A stretch of 64,000 nt of DNA from Chloroflexota bacterium (GTDB taxonomy: Bacteria > Chloroflexota > Anaerolineae > Promineifilales > Promineifilaceae): positions 62,001-126,000 of the forward strand of contig JACTMP010000011.1 of NCBI GenBank assembly GCA_014584575.1, in the 5' to 3' direction. A program made the position numbers and the translations under genes. Each line of letters opens with the position of its first letter. Within the stretch, counting starts at the first letter, position 1. Shown here one piece after another: positions 47,403 to 56,505 of the stretch. The notes under the pieces were generated by a model, which worked only from the letters and a program-made list of their open reading frames with translations, was not told the origin of the DNA and did not search any database.

Positions 47403-50042
47403 CTAATTCTTAAACATAATCGGCAGGAAGATGTGCAGCGGCGTCAGGTCGGGTGTGGTGATGACGGTGGGGGCGAAGCCGTTTGCGCCGCCGACGGCGA
47501 AGATGGTTGCCACAGCACCCTCTGGCGCGCGTATGAGCGGGATGTCAAAGAGGTGTGTGCCGCAATCTGAACCGGCGGCGGTCACTTTCAGGTCATACAA
47601 CCCGGCAGGCAATTCCAGATAGGGGTCGGTGAACGCTTTGTAAGGCACATTGGTCAGTACGGCCGTGCCCCCTTCCGTGCAAATGTCCACCTCTGTGCCG
47701 CTGCTGGCAAACGGGGCGTAATGCACCACCCGCACCCGCGCCTGGCCCGCTGCCGGGGCGCTGTTATCATCCACCAGCGCATCCAGTTCCAACGGCTGGT
47801 TCACACCATCGCCAATCGCCGACAGTGTGTAGTCCACCCCGGCCGTCAGGCTAAACGTGCCGGTAATCGCCGGCGTCACGGAACCGGTGGGCACAATCTC
47901 CACCAGGTAATCACCGGGGTCAAGGGAGACCCCCTCCACCAATTCGCCAAAAACAAAGTCGGTGATGGCATCGGCCCCATTCAGCCGCACGGTGACGGAG
48001 GTATTCTCCAGCCCGGCGGCAAAGGGGGCAAAGTGGCCGACATTAACGGTCGCCTGGGTAGGCGTCAAGCCAAAACCGGTGATGCTGGTCACATTCAGCG
48101 GCCACTCATTCGCGCCGCCAATGGCGTACAGGTCAATCATCTCGTCACTACCCAGCCGAACTGAGGGTAGATCAAGGGCCACTGTGGCACAATTGGTACC
48201 GGCCAGGGCAATGAGCAGGTCATAATCGCCGGCGGGCAGATTGAGCGTGGACATATCCTTGTAAGCAAAGTTGGTGACAACGGCCGTGCCCTCATCCGTG
48301 CAAATGTCTACCTCAGTACCCGTGCTGGCAAAGGGGGCCAGATGGGCCACAAACACCGAGGCATCACCGCCACCCGCCCGGAGCAGGGGCGCCATATTCC
48401 GGTCAATGACCAGCAGTTCCAATGGCTGGTTCACGCCATCGCCAATAGCGGCAATCACGTAATCGCCGGCTGCTTCCAGAGTGGCCGTGCCGCTAATGGC
48501 CACGGTGCTGCTGCCGGTGGGCAGAATTTCCACCAGATAGTCACCCGCGTCCAGTTCCACACCGGCGGCAATATCACCAAACTCAAAGTTGGTCAGGGCG
48601 TCACCGCCGTTCAGGCGCACGGTGACGGAAGTGCCCGCCGCGCTGTCGGCAAAGGGGGCAAAGTGGGCCACGTCCACTGTAGCCGGGGTCAGGGTCAGCC
48701 CGGTAATGGTGCTGATGGCTAAGGGCCAATCGTTCGCGCCGCCAATGGCAAACACGTCCGCTATGTCCCCATCCGCCAGCCGCACGGAAGGCAAGTCCAA
48801 CGCCACCGTACCGCAGTCGGTCCCCGCCAGCGTAATTTGCAGGTCATAATCACCCGCCGGAAGTTCGACGTAGGGGTTGGTGACATCTTTGTAGGCAAAG
48901 TTGGGGATCACCACAGCGCCATCATCGGTGCAGATGTCTACCTCTGTGCCCGTGCTGGCAAAGGGGGCCAGATGCGCCACCCGCAATTTGGCCGCATCGG
49001 GAGTGATCACGGTGTCATCTACCAGCGGGAACAGTTCCAACGGCTGGTTGGGGCCATCACCAATGGCCGCAACCGTGTACTGGACGCCCCCTTCCAGGGT
49101 GAACGTGCCGCTGATGGCGACCGTGCTGCTGCCGGTGGGTACAATTTCCACCAGATAGTCGCCGGGCGGCAGTTCTACACCGGCGGCAATATCGCCAAAT
49201 TCAAAGTCGGTCAGGGCGTCGCCGCCGTTCAAGCGCACGGTTACAGATGTGCCCAGGGCGGAATCGGCGAAGGGAGCATAATGGGCCACATTGACCACCG
49301 CCGGCGTCAGCGTCAGACCGGTGATGCTGGTGGCGCTGACGGGCCAATCATTGGCGCCGCCAATGGCAAAAGCGTCATAAATTTGCCCGGCCTCCAGCCG
49401 CAGGGAGGGCAAATCCAGGGCTACGGTGGCGCAGTTCGTTCCGGCCAATGCTACCAGCAAATCATAATCACCAGGCGGTAATGAGACGTAGGGGTCGGTG
49501 ACATCATCGTAGGCGAAGTCGGTGATCACGGCCGTGCCGTCATCGGTGCAAATGTCCACTTCCGTGCCGCTGCTGGCGAAGGGGGCGTAATGGGCAAGGC
49601 GCAATTTGGCTTCGGTGGGGGATACGGCCGTGTCATCCACCAACGCCCGCAGCGCCAACGGCTGGTTGACGCCATCACCAATGGCCGCCAGCGTGTAGCT
49701 CATATCCTGCATGAGGGTCACTGTGCCACTGATGGCGGCATCGTTGCTGCCGGTGGGTACAATTTCAATTAAATACGTGTCGGCGGGCAAAGAGGTATTG
49801 ACGATGTCGCCGAATTCAAAATTGGTGATGGCGTCGCCGCCATTCACCCGCACAGTGACAGACGTGCCCAAAGCCGTGTCGGCGAAGGGCGCAAAGTGAG
49901 CGACCGAAACCAACGGATCCTCGCCGCCAGTGAGCGCTGCCTGGTTAGAACCGTTGGTCCAGGCCAGTACAGAGGGGATGAGCGCCAGTAAAGCCAGTAA
50001 TATCAAAAGTGAAAAACCTGAGCGGTAAACTTTTTCTCGCAT
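47403..50042 (-). CDS. Secreted protein with eight DUF4397-type domains
   Basis: 879 residues. Signal peptide FSLLILLALLALIPSVLA, then four alternating pairs of two related units. The A unit has VAHFAPFADSALGTSVTVRL and FEFGDI; the B unit has LAHYAPFASSGTEVDICTD and YDLLVALAGTNC. Each unit is about 110 residues of beta-sandwich type, as in DUF4397 proteins of the cell surface. Nucleotide similarity among pairs is high, indicating recent duplication. The C-terminus LHIFLPIMFKN resembles that of the subtilisin at 52408. AGGAGG precedes ATG 50042. Located next to an ECF sigma/anti-sigma pair. Confidence 0.82.
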   Translation of the reverse strand: MREKVYRSGFSLLILLALLALIPSVLAWTNGSNQAALTGGEDPLVSVAHFAPFADTALGTSVTVRVNGGDAITNFEFGDIVNTSLPADTYLIEIVPTGSNDAAISGTVTLMQDMSYTLAAIGDGVNQPLALRALVDDTAVSPTEAKLRLAHYAPFASSGTEVDICTDDGTAVITDFAYDDVTDPYVSLPPGDYDLLVALAGTNCATVALDLPSLRLEAGQIYDAFAIGGANDWPVSATSITGLTLTPAVVNVAHYAPFADSALGTSVTVRLNGGDALTDFEFGDIAAGVELPPGDYLVEIVPTGSSTVAISGTFTLEGGVQYTVAAIGDGPNQPLELFPLVDDTVITPDAAKLRVAHLAPFASTGTEVDICTDDGAVVIPNFAYKDVTNPYVELPAGDYDLQITLAGTDCGTVALDLPSVRLADGDIADVFAIGGANDWPLAISTITGLTLTPATVDVAHFAPFADSAAGTSVTVRLNGGDALTNFEFGDIAAGVELDAGDYLVEILPTGSSTVAISGTATLEAAGDYVIAAIGDGVNQPLELLVIDRNMAPLLRAGGGDASVFVAHLAPFASTGTEVDICTDEGTAVVTNFAYKDMSTLNLPAGDYDLLIALAGTNCATVALDLPSVRLGSDEMIDLYAIGGANEWPLNVTSITGFGLTPTQATVNVGHFAPFAAGLENTSVTVRLNGADAITDFVFGELVEGVSLDPGDYLVEIVPTGSVTPAITGTFSLTAGVDYTLSAIGDGVNQPLELDALVDDNSAPAAGQARVRVVHYAPFASSGTEVDICTEGGTAVLTNVPYKAFTDPYLELPAGLYDLKVTAAGSDCGTHLFDIPLIRAPEGAVATIFAVGGANGFAPTVITTPDLTPLHIFLPIMFKN

Positions 50043-50240
50043 GTTTGCCTCCTATTGCATCCTTTTTGAATAAATTTGTTATGACGCGGGTTGCGCCGGG
50101 TGTCTGGGGGCATCAGGCCAGATCTATTGCGCGCGCGGCCTGCGCACCAGTCACCGTTTGGGAATACAATCAGGTATACGCAGGCTGTAGCGGTTTTGTA
50201 CGTATCGAAATCCAAAATTCGTTACAATATGTGTATAAAA

Positions 50241-50272
50241 CAAAACCCCGCCTGAAATCAGGCGGGGTTTTG
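50241..50272 (-). terminator. Intrinsic terminator after the sigma/anti-sigma operon
   Basis: AAAACCCCGCCTGA / TCAGGCGGGGTTTT is a perfect stem with a 2-nt to 4-nt loop. On the minus strand it is followed by TTTTGTTTT. It separates the anti-sigma gene from the DUF4397 gene, which must have its own promoter in 50043-50240. Confidence 0.8.
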
Positions 50273-50276
50273 ATAG

Positions 50277-50353
50277 GTTTGTCTTCGAGGAAGAACCTCT
50301 CCTATTTGTATAAGAGAGTGATTACTCGCTCCAAAGAGTTCGCTCGGAATGAC
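50277..50353. repeat. Degenerate TGTCATTCCGAG element
   Basis: TCTTCGAGGAAGAACCTCTCC ... CGCTCGGAATGACAT. The left arm is largely lost. It lies between the anti-sigma gene end and the terminator. Confidence 0.5.
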
Positions 50354-50364
50354 ATATGAATTGG

Positions 50365-51423
50365 TTAAAAACCCAACAACTCTCCCAATAGGATAATGTC
50401 GCCGGTGCGCTGGGGGCTGCCGCCTTCGGGTTCGATGGAGACGCCGACGGCCGTGAACGTATTCATCGGCGTCAGTGAATGGACAATGAGCGCCCGCTGC
50501 CCCTGCACATCTACGGCAAAGGTTTCAGCCGTGTCGTGCCCATCTTCCCGGATTAGCAATACCTGATACACCTGACCGGGGGACAGATTCTCCATGCCGT
50601 CCACCAATAAAAGAGAAACATTGGTGTTGGGATCAAACACAAGCTGCCCGACGGCCTGTGGCTGGTTTTCGGTACCGGGCAGGGAAACGATTTGCACGTC
50701 TGGGGAGGCAAACAGCGCCAGCACTTCATTCGCCGCGTCCAGATCAGCTTGCAATGTCTCGGCTAATGCTTCGGCAGCCACCAATTGGGCGGCCAGGGTT
50801 TCATTTTCGTTTTGCAACACGGCCGTCTGCCCGGCCAACTCTTCTTTTTCATCCGCCAGCATGGAAGCCTGCATCTGCGCTGTATCACGCTCCTGCCGCA
50901 GCGTCTCCAACTGCGTCTGTAGAGAGGCGTTTTCTTGAGCGGCGTCGGCAACGGCCGTCGCCAACTCCTCATTGGCCTGCTGCAAAAGCTGGATAGTATC
51001 AGCCTGGGCCGTCAGCTGCTGCTCATAACTGGCGGCGCGGTTCTGCCAGAGCAAGGCAGCAAAGATGAGGGTGAAGAGGGCAATGGCAACGGCCGTGCCC
51101 CAAACCGGCGGCGTCAGGAAAACACGCAGTCGCTCGGCCCAGCTTACCTTTGGTGGCCGGAGCGGCTGGAGCGCAACCGGTTTTACCGGTTGCCTCGCCT
51201 CCGCGTCAGCCGTTACCCGCGCCATGAGCGCCTCTTCCATTTGGGCAGAAGGGGCAACAGGCGGCGCCGTATCAGCCAGCGCCGCCACTGCCCATTGCAT
51301 TTCCCGCAATTCAGCTTCCGCTTCTGGATGGCGCGCCAGAAAGGCTTCTACCTCTTGTTGTTCATCTTTGGTCAGGCCGCCCAGTGCATACAGCGCCAGC
51401 AGCCCCTGCATCTGCTCGTCCAT
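50365..51423 (-). CDS. RskA-like anti-sigma factor
   Basis: 352 residues. N-terminal helical sigma-binding domain (MDEQMQGLLALYALGGLTKDE, HPEAEAELREMQWAVAALAD), one transmembrane helix (PVWGTAVAIALFTLIFAALLW, about 125-145), a long coiled coil (about 150-260) and a C-terminal RskA-like domain (LLLVDGMENLSPGQVYQVLLI, FTAVGVSIEPEGGS). No zinc HxxxCxxC motif is seen. It starts one base after the sigma-factor stop, so the two are translationally linked. Confidence 0.85.
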   Translation of the reverse strand: MDEQMQGLLALYALGGLTKDEQQEVEAFLARHPEAEAELREMQWAVAALADTAPPVAPSAQMEEALMARVTADAEARQPVKPVALQPLRPPKVSWAERLRVFLTPPVWGTAVAIALFTLIFAALLWQNRAASYEQQLTAQADTIQLLQQANEELATAVADAAQENASLQTQLETLRQERDTAQMQASMLADEKEELAGQTAVLQNENETLAAQLVAAEALAETLQADLDAANEVLALFASPDVQIVSLPGTENQPQAVGQLVFDPNTNVSLLLVDGMENLSPGQVYQVLLIREDGHDTAETFAVDVQGQRALIVHSLTPMNTFTAVGVSIEPEGGSPQRTGDIILLGELLGF

Positions 51424-51424
51424 G

Positions 51425-52009
51425 TTATTCCTCAAGGCCATAGCCATTGGCCCGCAGCGCCCGCCCCAGTTTTTCCAGCGCCAACTGTGCCCTGGTATTG
51501 ATTGTACCAAAGGGGATATTTTTCTCCTGAGCAATTTCGCGCCGGGTCATCCCCTGAAAGTAAATCCACTCAATCACATCGCGCTGCTCCGGCGGCAGTT
51601 CGGCCAGGGCATGGTGTACCTGCTGCTGCTGAATAGAAGTCCAGGCCATTTCGGCCACATCTATGCCCGCGTCTACTCTGGCAGCCTGTTCGATGGGGGC
51701 GGCACGGCCGTCAGCCATCACCGCGGCCGGCATCTGTTTTTGGCGACGGATGGTATCAATCGCCAGGTTACGGGCGATGCCAAAGAGCCAGCTTTGAAAG
51801 TTGCCCCGCTGGCCGTCGAAGGTATGCGCCCCATTCCAGATGCGCCAGAATGTTTCCTGGCAGGCATCCTCGGCCACCGCCTGGTCGCCCAATAATTTCA
51901 CACAGAAGCCGGTCACACGCCCGCCGTATCGCTCAAAGAGCGCTCGAAAGGCAGCTACCTCACCATTGGCTACCAGGGCCAGCAGTTGTTCATCGCTCCA
52001 TTCGTTCAT
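51425..52009 (-). CDS. ECF-family RNA polymerase sigma factor
   Basis: 194 residues. Region 2 spans VAAFRALFERYGGRVTGFCV, DQAVAEDACQETFWRIW and FQSWLFGIARNLAIDTIRRQ. Region 4 includes ALAELPPEQRDVIEWIYFQG and TRREIAQEKNIPFGTINTR. It is paired with the downstream RskA-like anti-sigma factor and probably responds to envelope signals. Start ATG 52009 is chosen because the longer frame (to 52150) has an atypical N-terminus; its ribosome-binding site is weak. Confidence 0.88.
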   Translation of the reverse strand: MNEWSDEQLLALVANGEVAAFRALFERYGGRVTGFCVKLLGDQAVAEDACQETFWRIWNGAHTFDGQRGNFQSWLFGIARNLAIDTIRRQKQMPAAVMADGRAAPIEQAARVDAGIDVAEMAWTSIQQQQVHHALAELPPEQRDVIEWIYFQGMTRREIAQEKNIPFGTINTRAQLALEKLGRALRANGYGLEE

Positions 52010-52182
52010 TCTCTGCTCATGCTCTACAGCCGAACGAATTTCTTTGTTATACAGAAATACGCATAACGTTGTTGGCTGTATGTGCCAGAAGTGTAGAACA
52101 TTGATAATCGTTGGGCAATTTTCCTGGATGGCGTCATGTGGCCGGACCACACCAGGGCGATTGCATTACTCAATTCCCGGCG

Positions 52183-52305
52183 ATTGAAATCGCGGCTACA
52201 AACAGCAAAGCCCACCTTCGTGGGCTGGTATCCGCTGAGTTTTAGTCGGCGAAGGCCGACTTTGCCTTTTGTTGGTGCAGATTTATCTGCCTTTTCCAGG
52301 AGCAT
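52183..52305. repeat. Cluster of short hairpins
   Basis: Successive hairpins CGATTGAAATCG, AGCCCACCTTCGTGGGCT, AGTCGGCGAAGGCCGACT and GCAGATTTATCTGC in the space between the divergent sigma-factor and subtilisin genes. They resemble REP-type units. No gene is seen here. Confidence 0.6.
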
Positions 52306-52407
52306 GCAATCGTCCTACCAGATCACACCATAAAAATTCGCAATACGGCCGTCTCCGGTATAATACGCGCGACAATGATTGTCACCATACACCAACTGGA
52401 GGTAGTT

Positions 52408-55400
52408 ATGATACGAAGAATCGTTTTGTTGTTGGGCATCCTGACACTGTTCACGGCCGTGCTGTATACGGCCGTACAGGCTCAAATCCCCCCCGAAGAC
52501 AATAGCTGGCAGGCCAAAGTAGACCCCTGGGTACTGCAAACGGCCGATCCCACCCTGGCCGGGCCAGATGGTGTTTTGCCCGAAACCGAATTCCTGGTCT
52601 ACCTGGCCGAACAGGGCGACGTCAGCGCCGCCGCCAACCTGCCCACCAAAGAGCAAAAAGGGCAGTATGTGTTTGACACGTTGACGGCCGTAGCCAGACG
52701 TACCCAACCCGCCGTCATCACCCACCTGGACGCATTGGGCGTCTCCTATCACCCTTACTGGATTGTCAACATGATCTGGGTGCGCGGCGATATGACCATC
52801 GTGCAGCAAATGGCGCAGCGTGATGACGTGGCCCGCCTGATTGCCAACCCCACTGTGCCCCTGCAACTCGTCCCCACCACCCCGGAACAAATGCAGCGCG
52901 CCCTGGAAGCGATTGAACCAAACATCACCCTGGTCAATGCCCCATCTGTGTGGGCGCAAGGCGTCACCGGCGCCGGCGTGGTGATTGGTGGGCAGGATAC
53001 CGGTTATGACTGGGATCATCCTGGCCTCATTAATCAGTATCGCGGCTGGAATGGCAGCAGCGCCGATCACAACTACAACTGGCACGACGCCATCCACAGC
53101 GGCGGCGGCGTCTGCGGCGCAAATTCTCCCGAACCATGTGACGACCACGGACATGGCACCCACACCATGGGCACCATGGTTGGTAATGATATGCACCCTT
53201 CCAACCCCAGTTGGCCGGCAGGCGCGACTAACGCCGTGGGCATGGCCCCCGGCGCTAAATGGATTGGCTGCCGCAACATGAACGTGGGTGATGGCACACC
53301 CGCTACCTATACCGAATGTTACCAGTGGTTCATCGCCCCCACCGATTTGAATGGGCAAAACCCCAATCCGGCTCTGGCCCCCCACGTCATCAACAACTCT
53401 TGGGGCTGCCCGCCTAGCGAAGGTTGCACCGTGGGGGATGAATTATTGGCGGTGGTGCAGAATGTGGTCGCGGCTGGCATTGTGACCGTTCATTCCGCCG
53501 GCAACAGCGGTTCTGCTTGTGGCACTGTCAACACCCCTTCCGCCACCTATGACGAGTCGTACAGTGTAGGCGCCACCAACAACAGTGATGTCATCGCCTC
53601 GTTTAGCAGCCGGGGGCCATCCACCTTTACCGGTGGTTTAAAACCGGATATTTCCGCGCCGGGTGTGAGCATTCGTTCTACTACCCGTTTTGGCAACTAC
53701 GGCACCTCTTCTGGCACCAGTATGGCCGGGCCGCATGTGGCCGGGATGGTGGGGTTACTGATTTCAGCGCAACCGCTGCTGGCAGGGCAGGTAGACATCA
53801 TTGAAACCCTGATTAATGGCACGGCCGTGCCCCTGACCAGCAGCACCCAATTCTGCGGCGATGACCAGCCCGGCGATGTGCCCAACAATGTGTATGGACA
53901 CGGCCGTATTAACGCCCTGAATGCCTATAACCATATCAACGACTATATCCCCCTGGCGCTCGGCGTCGCCAAAACAGGCCCATCCATGATCGTGCCAGGG
54001 GATTGGATCACCTATCACCTGGCACTGCAAAATCTTCATCCTGTTAGCGTCACCAATAATGTCGTGCTGACTGATGTGATCCCGGCCGACACAACCTTTA
54101 TCACCGCTACATTGCCACACACCTTTGACGGTACAACGGTAACGTGGCAGGCGGCTTCATTAGCTGGGCAAGAATCCCTGACGGTTACACTGGTGGTAAG
54201 CACCGACCCACAGACGACAGCCACGGTAATTGAAAACACGCAGTATGGGGGACAAAGTGATGAAATACCATTTGTCGCTGGATCACCTGTGCAGACTGAT
54301 ATTGTGCCCTACGCTTTATCTATCACCAAGACCGCCTCGGCCAGCCAGATTATGCCCGGCGACTGGCTGACCTATACCATCACCGTGCAAAATTTAAATT
54401 CCCTGGCGGCAACTCACAACGTGGTACTGACCGACATTGTGCCTGCTAATACCGAATTCATTACCGCCAGCCTGCCCCACGTTTTTGACGGCAGCATGGT
54501 GCAATGGGAAACACCGGTGCTGGCGGTTAGCGCCAGTTGGGAAGTGACAATGGTGGTGGCCACGCCGCTAACCACAACGGTGAACCTGGTAGAAAATGCG
54601 GTTTACAGCACCCGTAGTGATGAAGTCACGGCCGTATTTGGCCCACCGGTGCCGACCATCGTTCAGCCATTTATGCACACCCTGGCGCTGCATAAAACGG
54701 CTTCCGCCGCCGAACTGAACGCTGGCGACATGCTCACCTATACCCTCACCGTCACCCACGAACACCCGGCGCTGCCGACGACCAATGTTGTCCTCACCGA
54801 CGTGCTGCCGGCGCACACAAACCTGATTACGGCCACCCTGCCCTTTACGTTGGACGGCCGTACCATCACCTGGCACACACCTTCGTTGGCTGCCGATGGC
54901 ATGTGGCAGGTGGAGTTACTGGTCAGCACAGAGTTCAGCACGACGGCGTATGTGGTGAATAATGTTGCATATGGGGTACAGAGCGACGATGTCACGGCCG
55001 TGGTCGGCCTGCCCGTTTCTACCACTGTCCAACCCGTTTTCCACAGCCTATCGCTGCACAAAGCCGCTTCCGCAGCCGAAATAAACGCGGGCGATACGCT
55101 CACCTACACCCTCACCGTCACCCACGAGCACCCGGCGCTGTCCACCACCAACGTCGTCCTCACCGATGTGCTGCCCGCCCACACCAGCCTGATTACAGCC
55201 ACCGCGCCCTTCACCCAGGACGGCGACATCATCTACTGGCACGCACCTTCCCTGGCCGCCGATGAGGTGTGGCAGGTGCAGGTGATCGTCAGCACCGACA
55301 TCAGCACGACCGTTTATACGGTAGAAAATACCGATTACGGGGTGCGCAGCGATGAGGTCACAACAGTAGTCACCGGCCCACCCGTCTTCACCTTTGTAGG

Positions 55401-55443
55401 TACACCCTTTAGACTGTATCTACCGATCATTCTCAAACCATAA
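52408..55443 (+). CDS. Secreted subtilisin-like protease with four DUF11 domains
   Basis: 1011 residues. Signal peptide (VLLLGILTLFTAVLYTAVQA), a propeptide-like region, then an S8 domain with the complete triad: D197 in VVIGGQDTGYD, H249 in DDHGHGTHTMG and S438 in GTSSGTSMAGPHVAG; N366 of HSAGNSG fits the oxyanion site. Four DUF11 repeats follow (for example ITKTASASQIMPGDWLTYTI and NVVLTDVLPAHT). The C-terminus is FRLYLPIILKP. ATG 52408 has GGAGGT at 52398-52403. A TATAAT at 52359-52364 lies ten bases before an upstream in-frame ATG at 52375, so a leaderless longer form is possible. Confidence 0.9.
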   Translation: MIRRIVLLLGILTLFTAVLYTAVQAQIPPEDNSWQAKVDPWVLQTADPTLAGPDGVLPETEFLVYLAEQGDVSAAANLPTKEQKGQYVFDTLTAVARRTQPAVITHLDALGVSYHPYWIVNMIWVRGDMTIVQQMAQRDDVARLIANPTVPLQLVPTTPEQMQRALEAIEPNITLVNAPSVWAQGVTGAGVVIGGQDTGYDWDHPGLINQYRGWNGSSADHNYNWHDAIHSGGGVCGANSPEPCDDHGHGTHTMGTMVGNDMHPSNPSWPAGATNAVGMAPGAKWIGCRNMNVGDGTPATYTECYQWFIAPTDLNGQNPNPALAPHVINNSWGCPPSEGCTVGDELLAVVQNVVAAGIVTVHSAGNSGSACGTVNTPSATYDESYSVGATNNSDVIASFSSRGPSTFTGGLKPDISAPGVSIRSTTRFGNYGTSSGTSMAGPHVAGMVGLLISAQPLLAGQVDIIETLINGTAVPLTSSTQFCGDDQPGDVPNNVYGHGRINALNAYNHINDYIPLALGVAKTGPSMIVPGDWITYHLALQNLHPVSVTNNVVLTDVIPADTTFITATLPHTFDGTTVTWQAASLAGQESLTVTLVVSTDPQTTATVIENTQYGGQSDEIPFVAGSPVQTDIVPYALSITKTASASQIMPGDWLTYTITVQNLNSLAATHNVVLTDIVPANTEFITASLPHVFDGSMVQWETPVLAVSASWEVTMVVATPLTTTVNLVENAVYSTRSDEVTAVFGPPVPTIVQPFMHTLALHKTASAAELNAGDMLTYTLTVTHEHPALPTTNVVLTDVLPAHTNLITATLPFTLDGRTITWHTPSLAADGMWQVELLVSTEFSTTAYVVNNVAYGVQSDDVTAVVGLPVSTTVQPVFHSLSLHKAASAAEINAGDTLTYTLTVTHEHPALSTTNVVLTDVLPAHTSLITATAPFTQDGDIIYWHAPSLAADEVWQVQVIVSTDISTTVYTVENTDYGVRSDEVTTVVTGPPVFTFVGTPFRLYLPIILKP

Positions 55444-55448
55444 CCCCC

Positions 55449-55502
55449 GTTTGTAGTAGGCGATTTATCGCCTTTTGACGGCGATGAATCGCCTACTACA
55501 AA
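55449..55502. repeat. GTAGTAGGCGAT-family palindrome
   Basis: TTTGTAGTAGGCGATTTATC facing GGCGATGAATCGCCTACTAC, with arms of about 23 bp. Between the subtilisin and the 55519 gene. Confidence 0.85.
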
Positions 55503-55518
55503 CAATAGAGATCACACC

Positions 55519-56415
55519 ATGAAACGAGCAGTCAGCATCAGCCTCGGCGCATCAGAGCGGGACAAAGCAGTCGAAATTGAACTGCTGGGCGAACAAGTGC
55601 GCATCGAGCGGCGCGGTACTGATGGCGACATTGCCCGCGCCACCGCCCTCTTTACCGAACTGGACGGGCAGGTGGACTGCCTGGGTGTGGGCGGCATTGA
55701 CCTGTGGGTGGATATGGGCGAGCAGCGCTACAATATCTCCGCCGCTCACAAACTCATCCAAAACGTCAAAAAAACGCCGGTGGTAGATGGCAGCGGCCTG
55801 AAAAATACACTGGAACGGCAGGTGGTAGATGCGCTTATTGCCGGGCTGGGCGAACAATACAGCCAGGGCAAAGTGTTCATCACCATGGGTGTGGACCGGT
55901 ATGGCATGACCCTCAGTTTTGCCGAGCATGGCTACCAGGCCACCTATGGCGACCTGATGTTTTCGGTGGGCATCCCGATTGCCGTGCATAGCCTGAAATC
56001 GCTGAACCTGTTAGGCAGCCTGTTGGCGCCCATCATCACCAAACTGCCGATCAGCGTCCTTTACCCCACCGGCGAAAAGCAAGACCAGATTGTGCCCAAA
56101 TTCAGCAAATGGTATCAGTGGGCAGATGTGATTGCCGGGGATTGTCACTATATCCGGCGGCATATGCCGGACAATTTGCAGGGCAAGGTCATCGTCACCA
56201 ACACGACGACGGGCAAGGATATGGAGCTGTTCCGGCAGCGCGGTGTGACACATGTGCTGACTTCCACGCCCATGCTGGACGGCCGTTCCTTTGGCACGAA
56301 TATGATGGAAGCGGCGTTAACGGCCGTTGCCGCCAAAGGCCGCACCCTCACCCGCGCCGAACTGAGCGAGATGATCGCCCACTTGGATATGAAACCGACT
56401 ATTCATCAGCTGTAA
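55519..56415 (+). CDS. Conserved protein, often labelled quinate 5-dehydrogenase-like
   Basis: 298 residues opening MKRAVSISLGASERDKAVEI. Conserved-looking blocks are GVGGIDLWVDMGEQRY, TPVVDGSGLKNTLERQ and the C-terminal TNTTTGKDMELFRQRGVTH with PMLDGRSFGTNMMEAA. I recall similar proteins being annotated as quinate 5-dehydrogenase, but I see no reason in the sequence to trust that function. It is followed closely by a nucleotidyltransferase gene, suggesting a shared role. Confidence 0.6.
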   Translation: MKRAVSISLGASERDKAVEIELLGEQVRIERRGTDGDIARATALFTELDGQVDCLGVGGIDLWVDMGEQRYNISAAHKLIQNVKKTPVVDGSGLKNTLERQVVDALIAGLGEQYSQGKVFITMGVDRYGMTLSFAEHGYQATYGDLMFSVGIPIAVHSLKSLNLLGSLLAPIITKLPISVLYPTGEKQDQIVPKFSKWYQWADVIAGDCHYIRRHMPDNLQGKVIVTNTTTGKDMELFRQRGVTHVLTSTPMLDGRSFGTNMMEAALTAVAAKGRTLTRAELSEMIAHLDMKPTIHQL

Positions 56416-56486
56416 GTGTCAGGTGTCACGTGTCAGGTGTCAGGTTTCCAAGAACATGACACTTGACACACGACACATGACACATG
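56415..56486. repeat. GTGTCAGGTGTCA palindrome, copy 2
   Basis: GTGTCAGGTGTCACGTGTCAGG units facing ACATGACACTTGACACACGAC units. Starts at the stop codon of the preceding gene. Confidence 0.75.
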
Positions 56487-56505
56487 AAAAATTCCCAGAG
56501 GAAAC

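Noticed and set aside
50003..50215. A 70-codon minus-strand ORF overlapping the DUF4397 start
   Set aside because: Overlaps the signal-peptide region in another frame and lacks a ribosome-binding site or domain.
50043..50240. An ECF-type promoter upstream of the DUF4397 gene
   Set aside because: AAC/CGT-like pairs can be found at several spacings; none stands out and there is no second example to compare.
52315..53385. A 356-codon minus-strand ORF with glycine/histidine-rich sequence
   Set aside because: Shadow of the subtilisin gene, whose catalytic motifs are intact on the plus strand.
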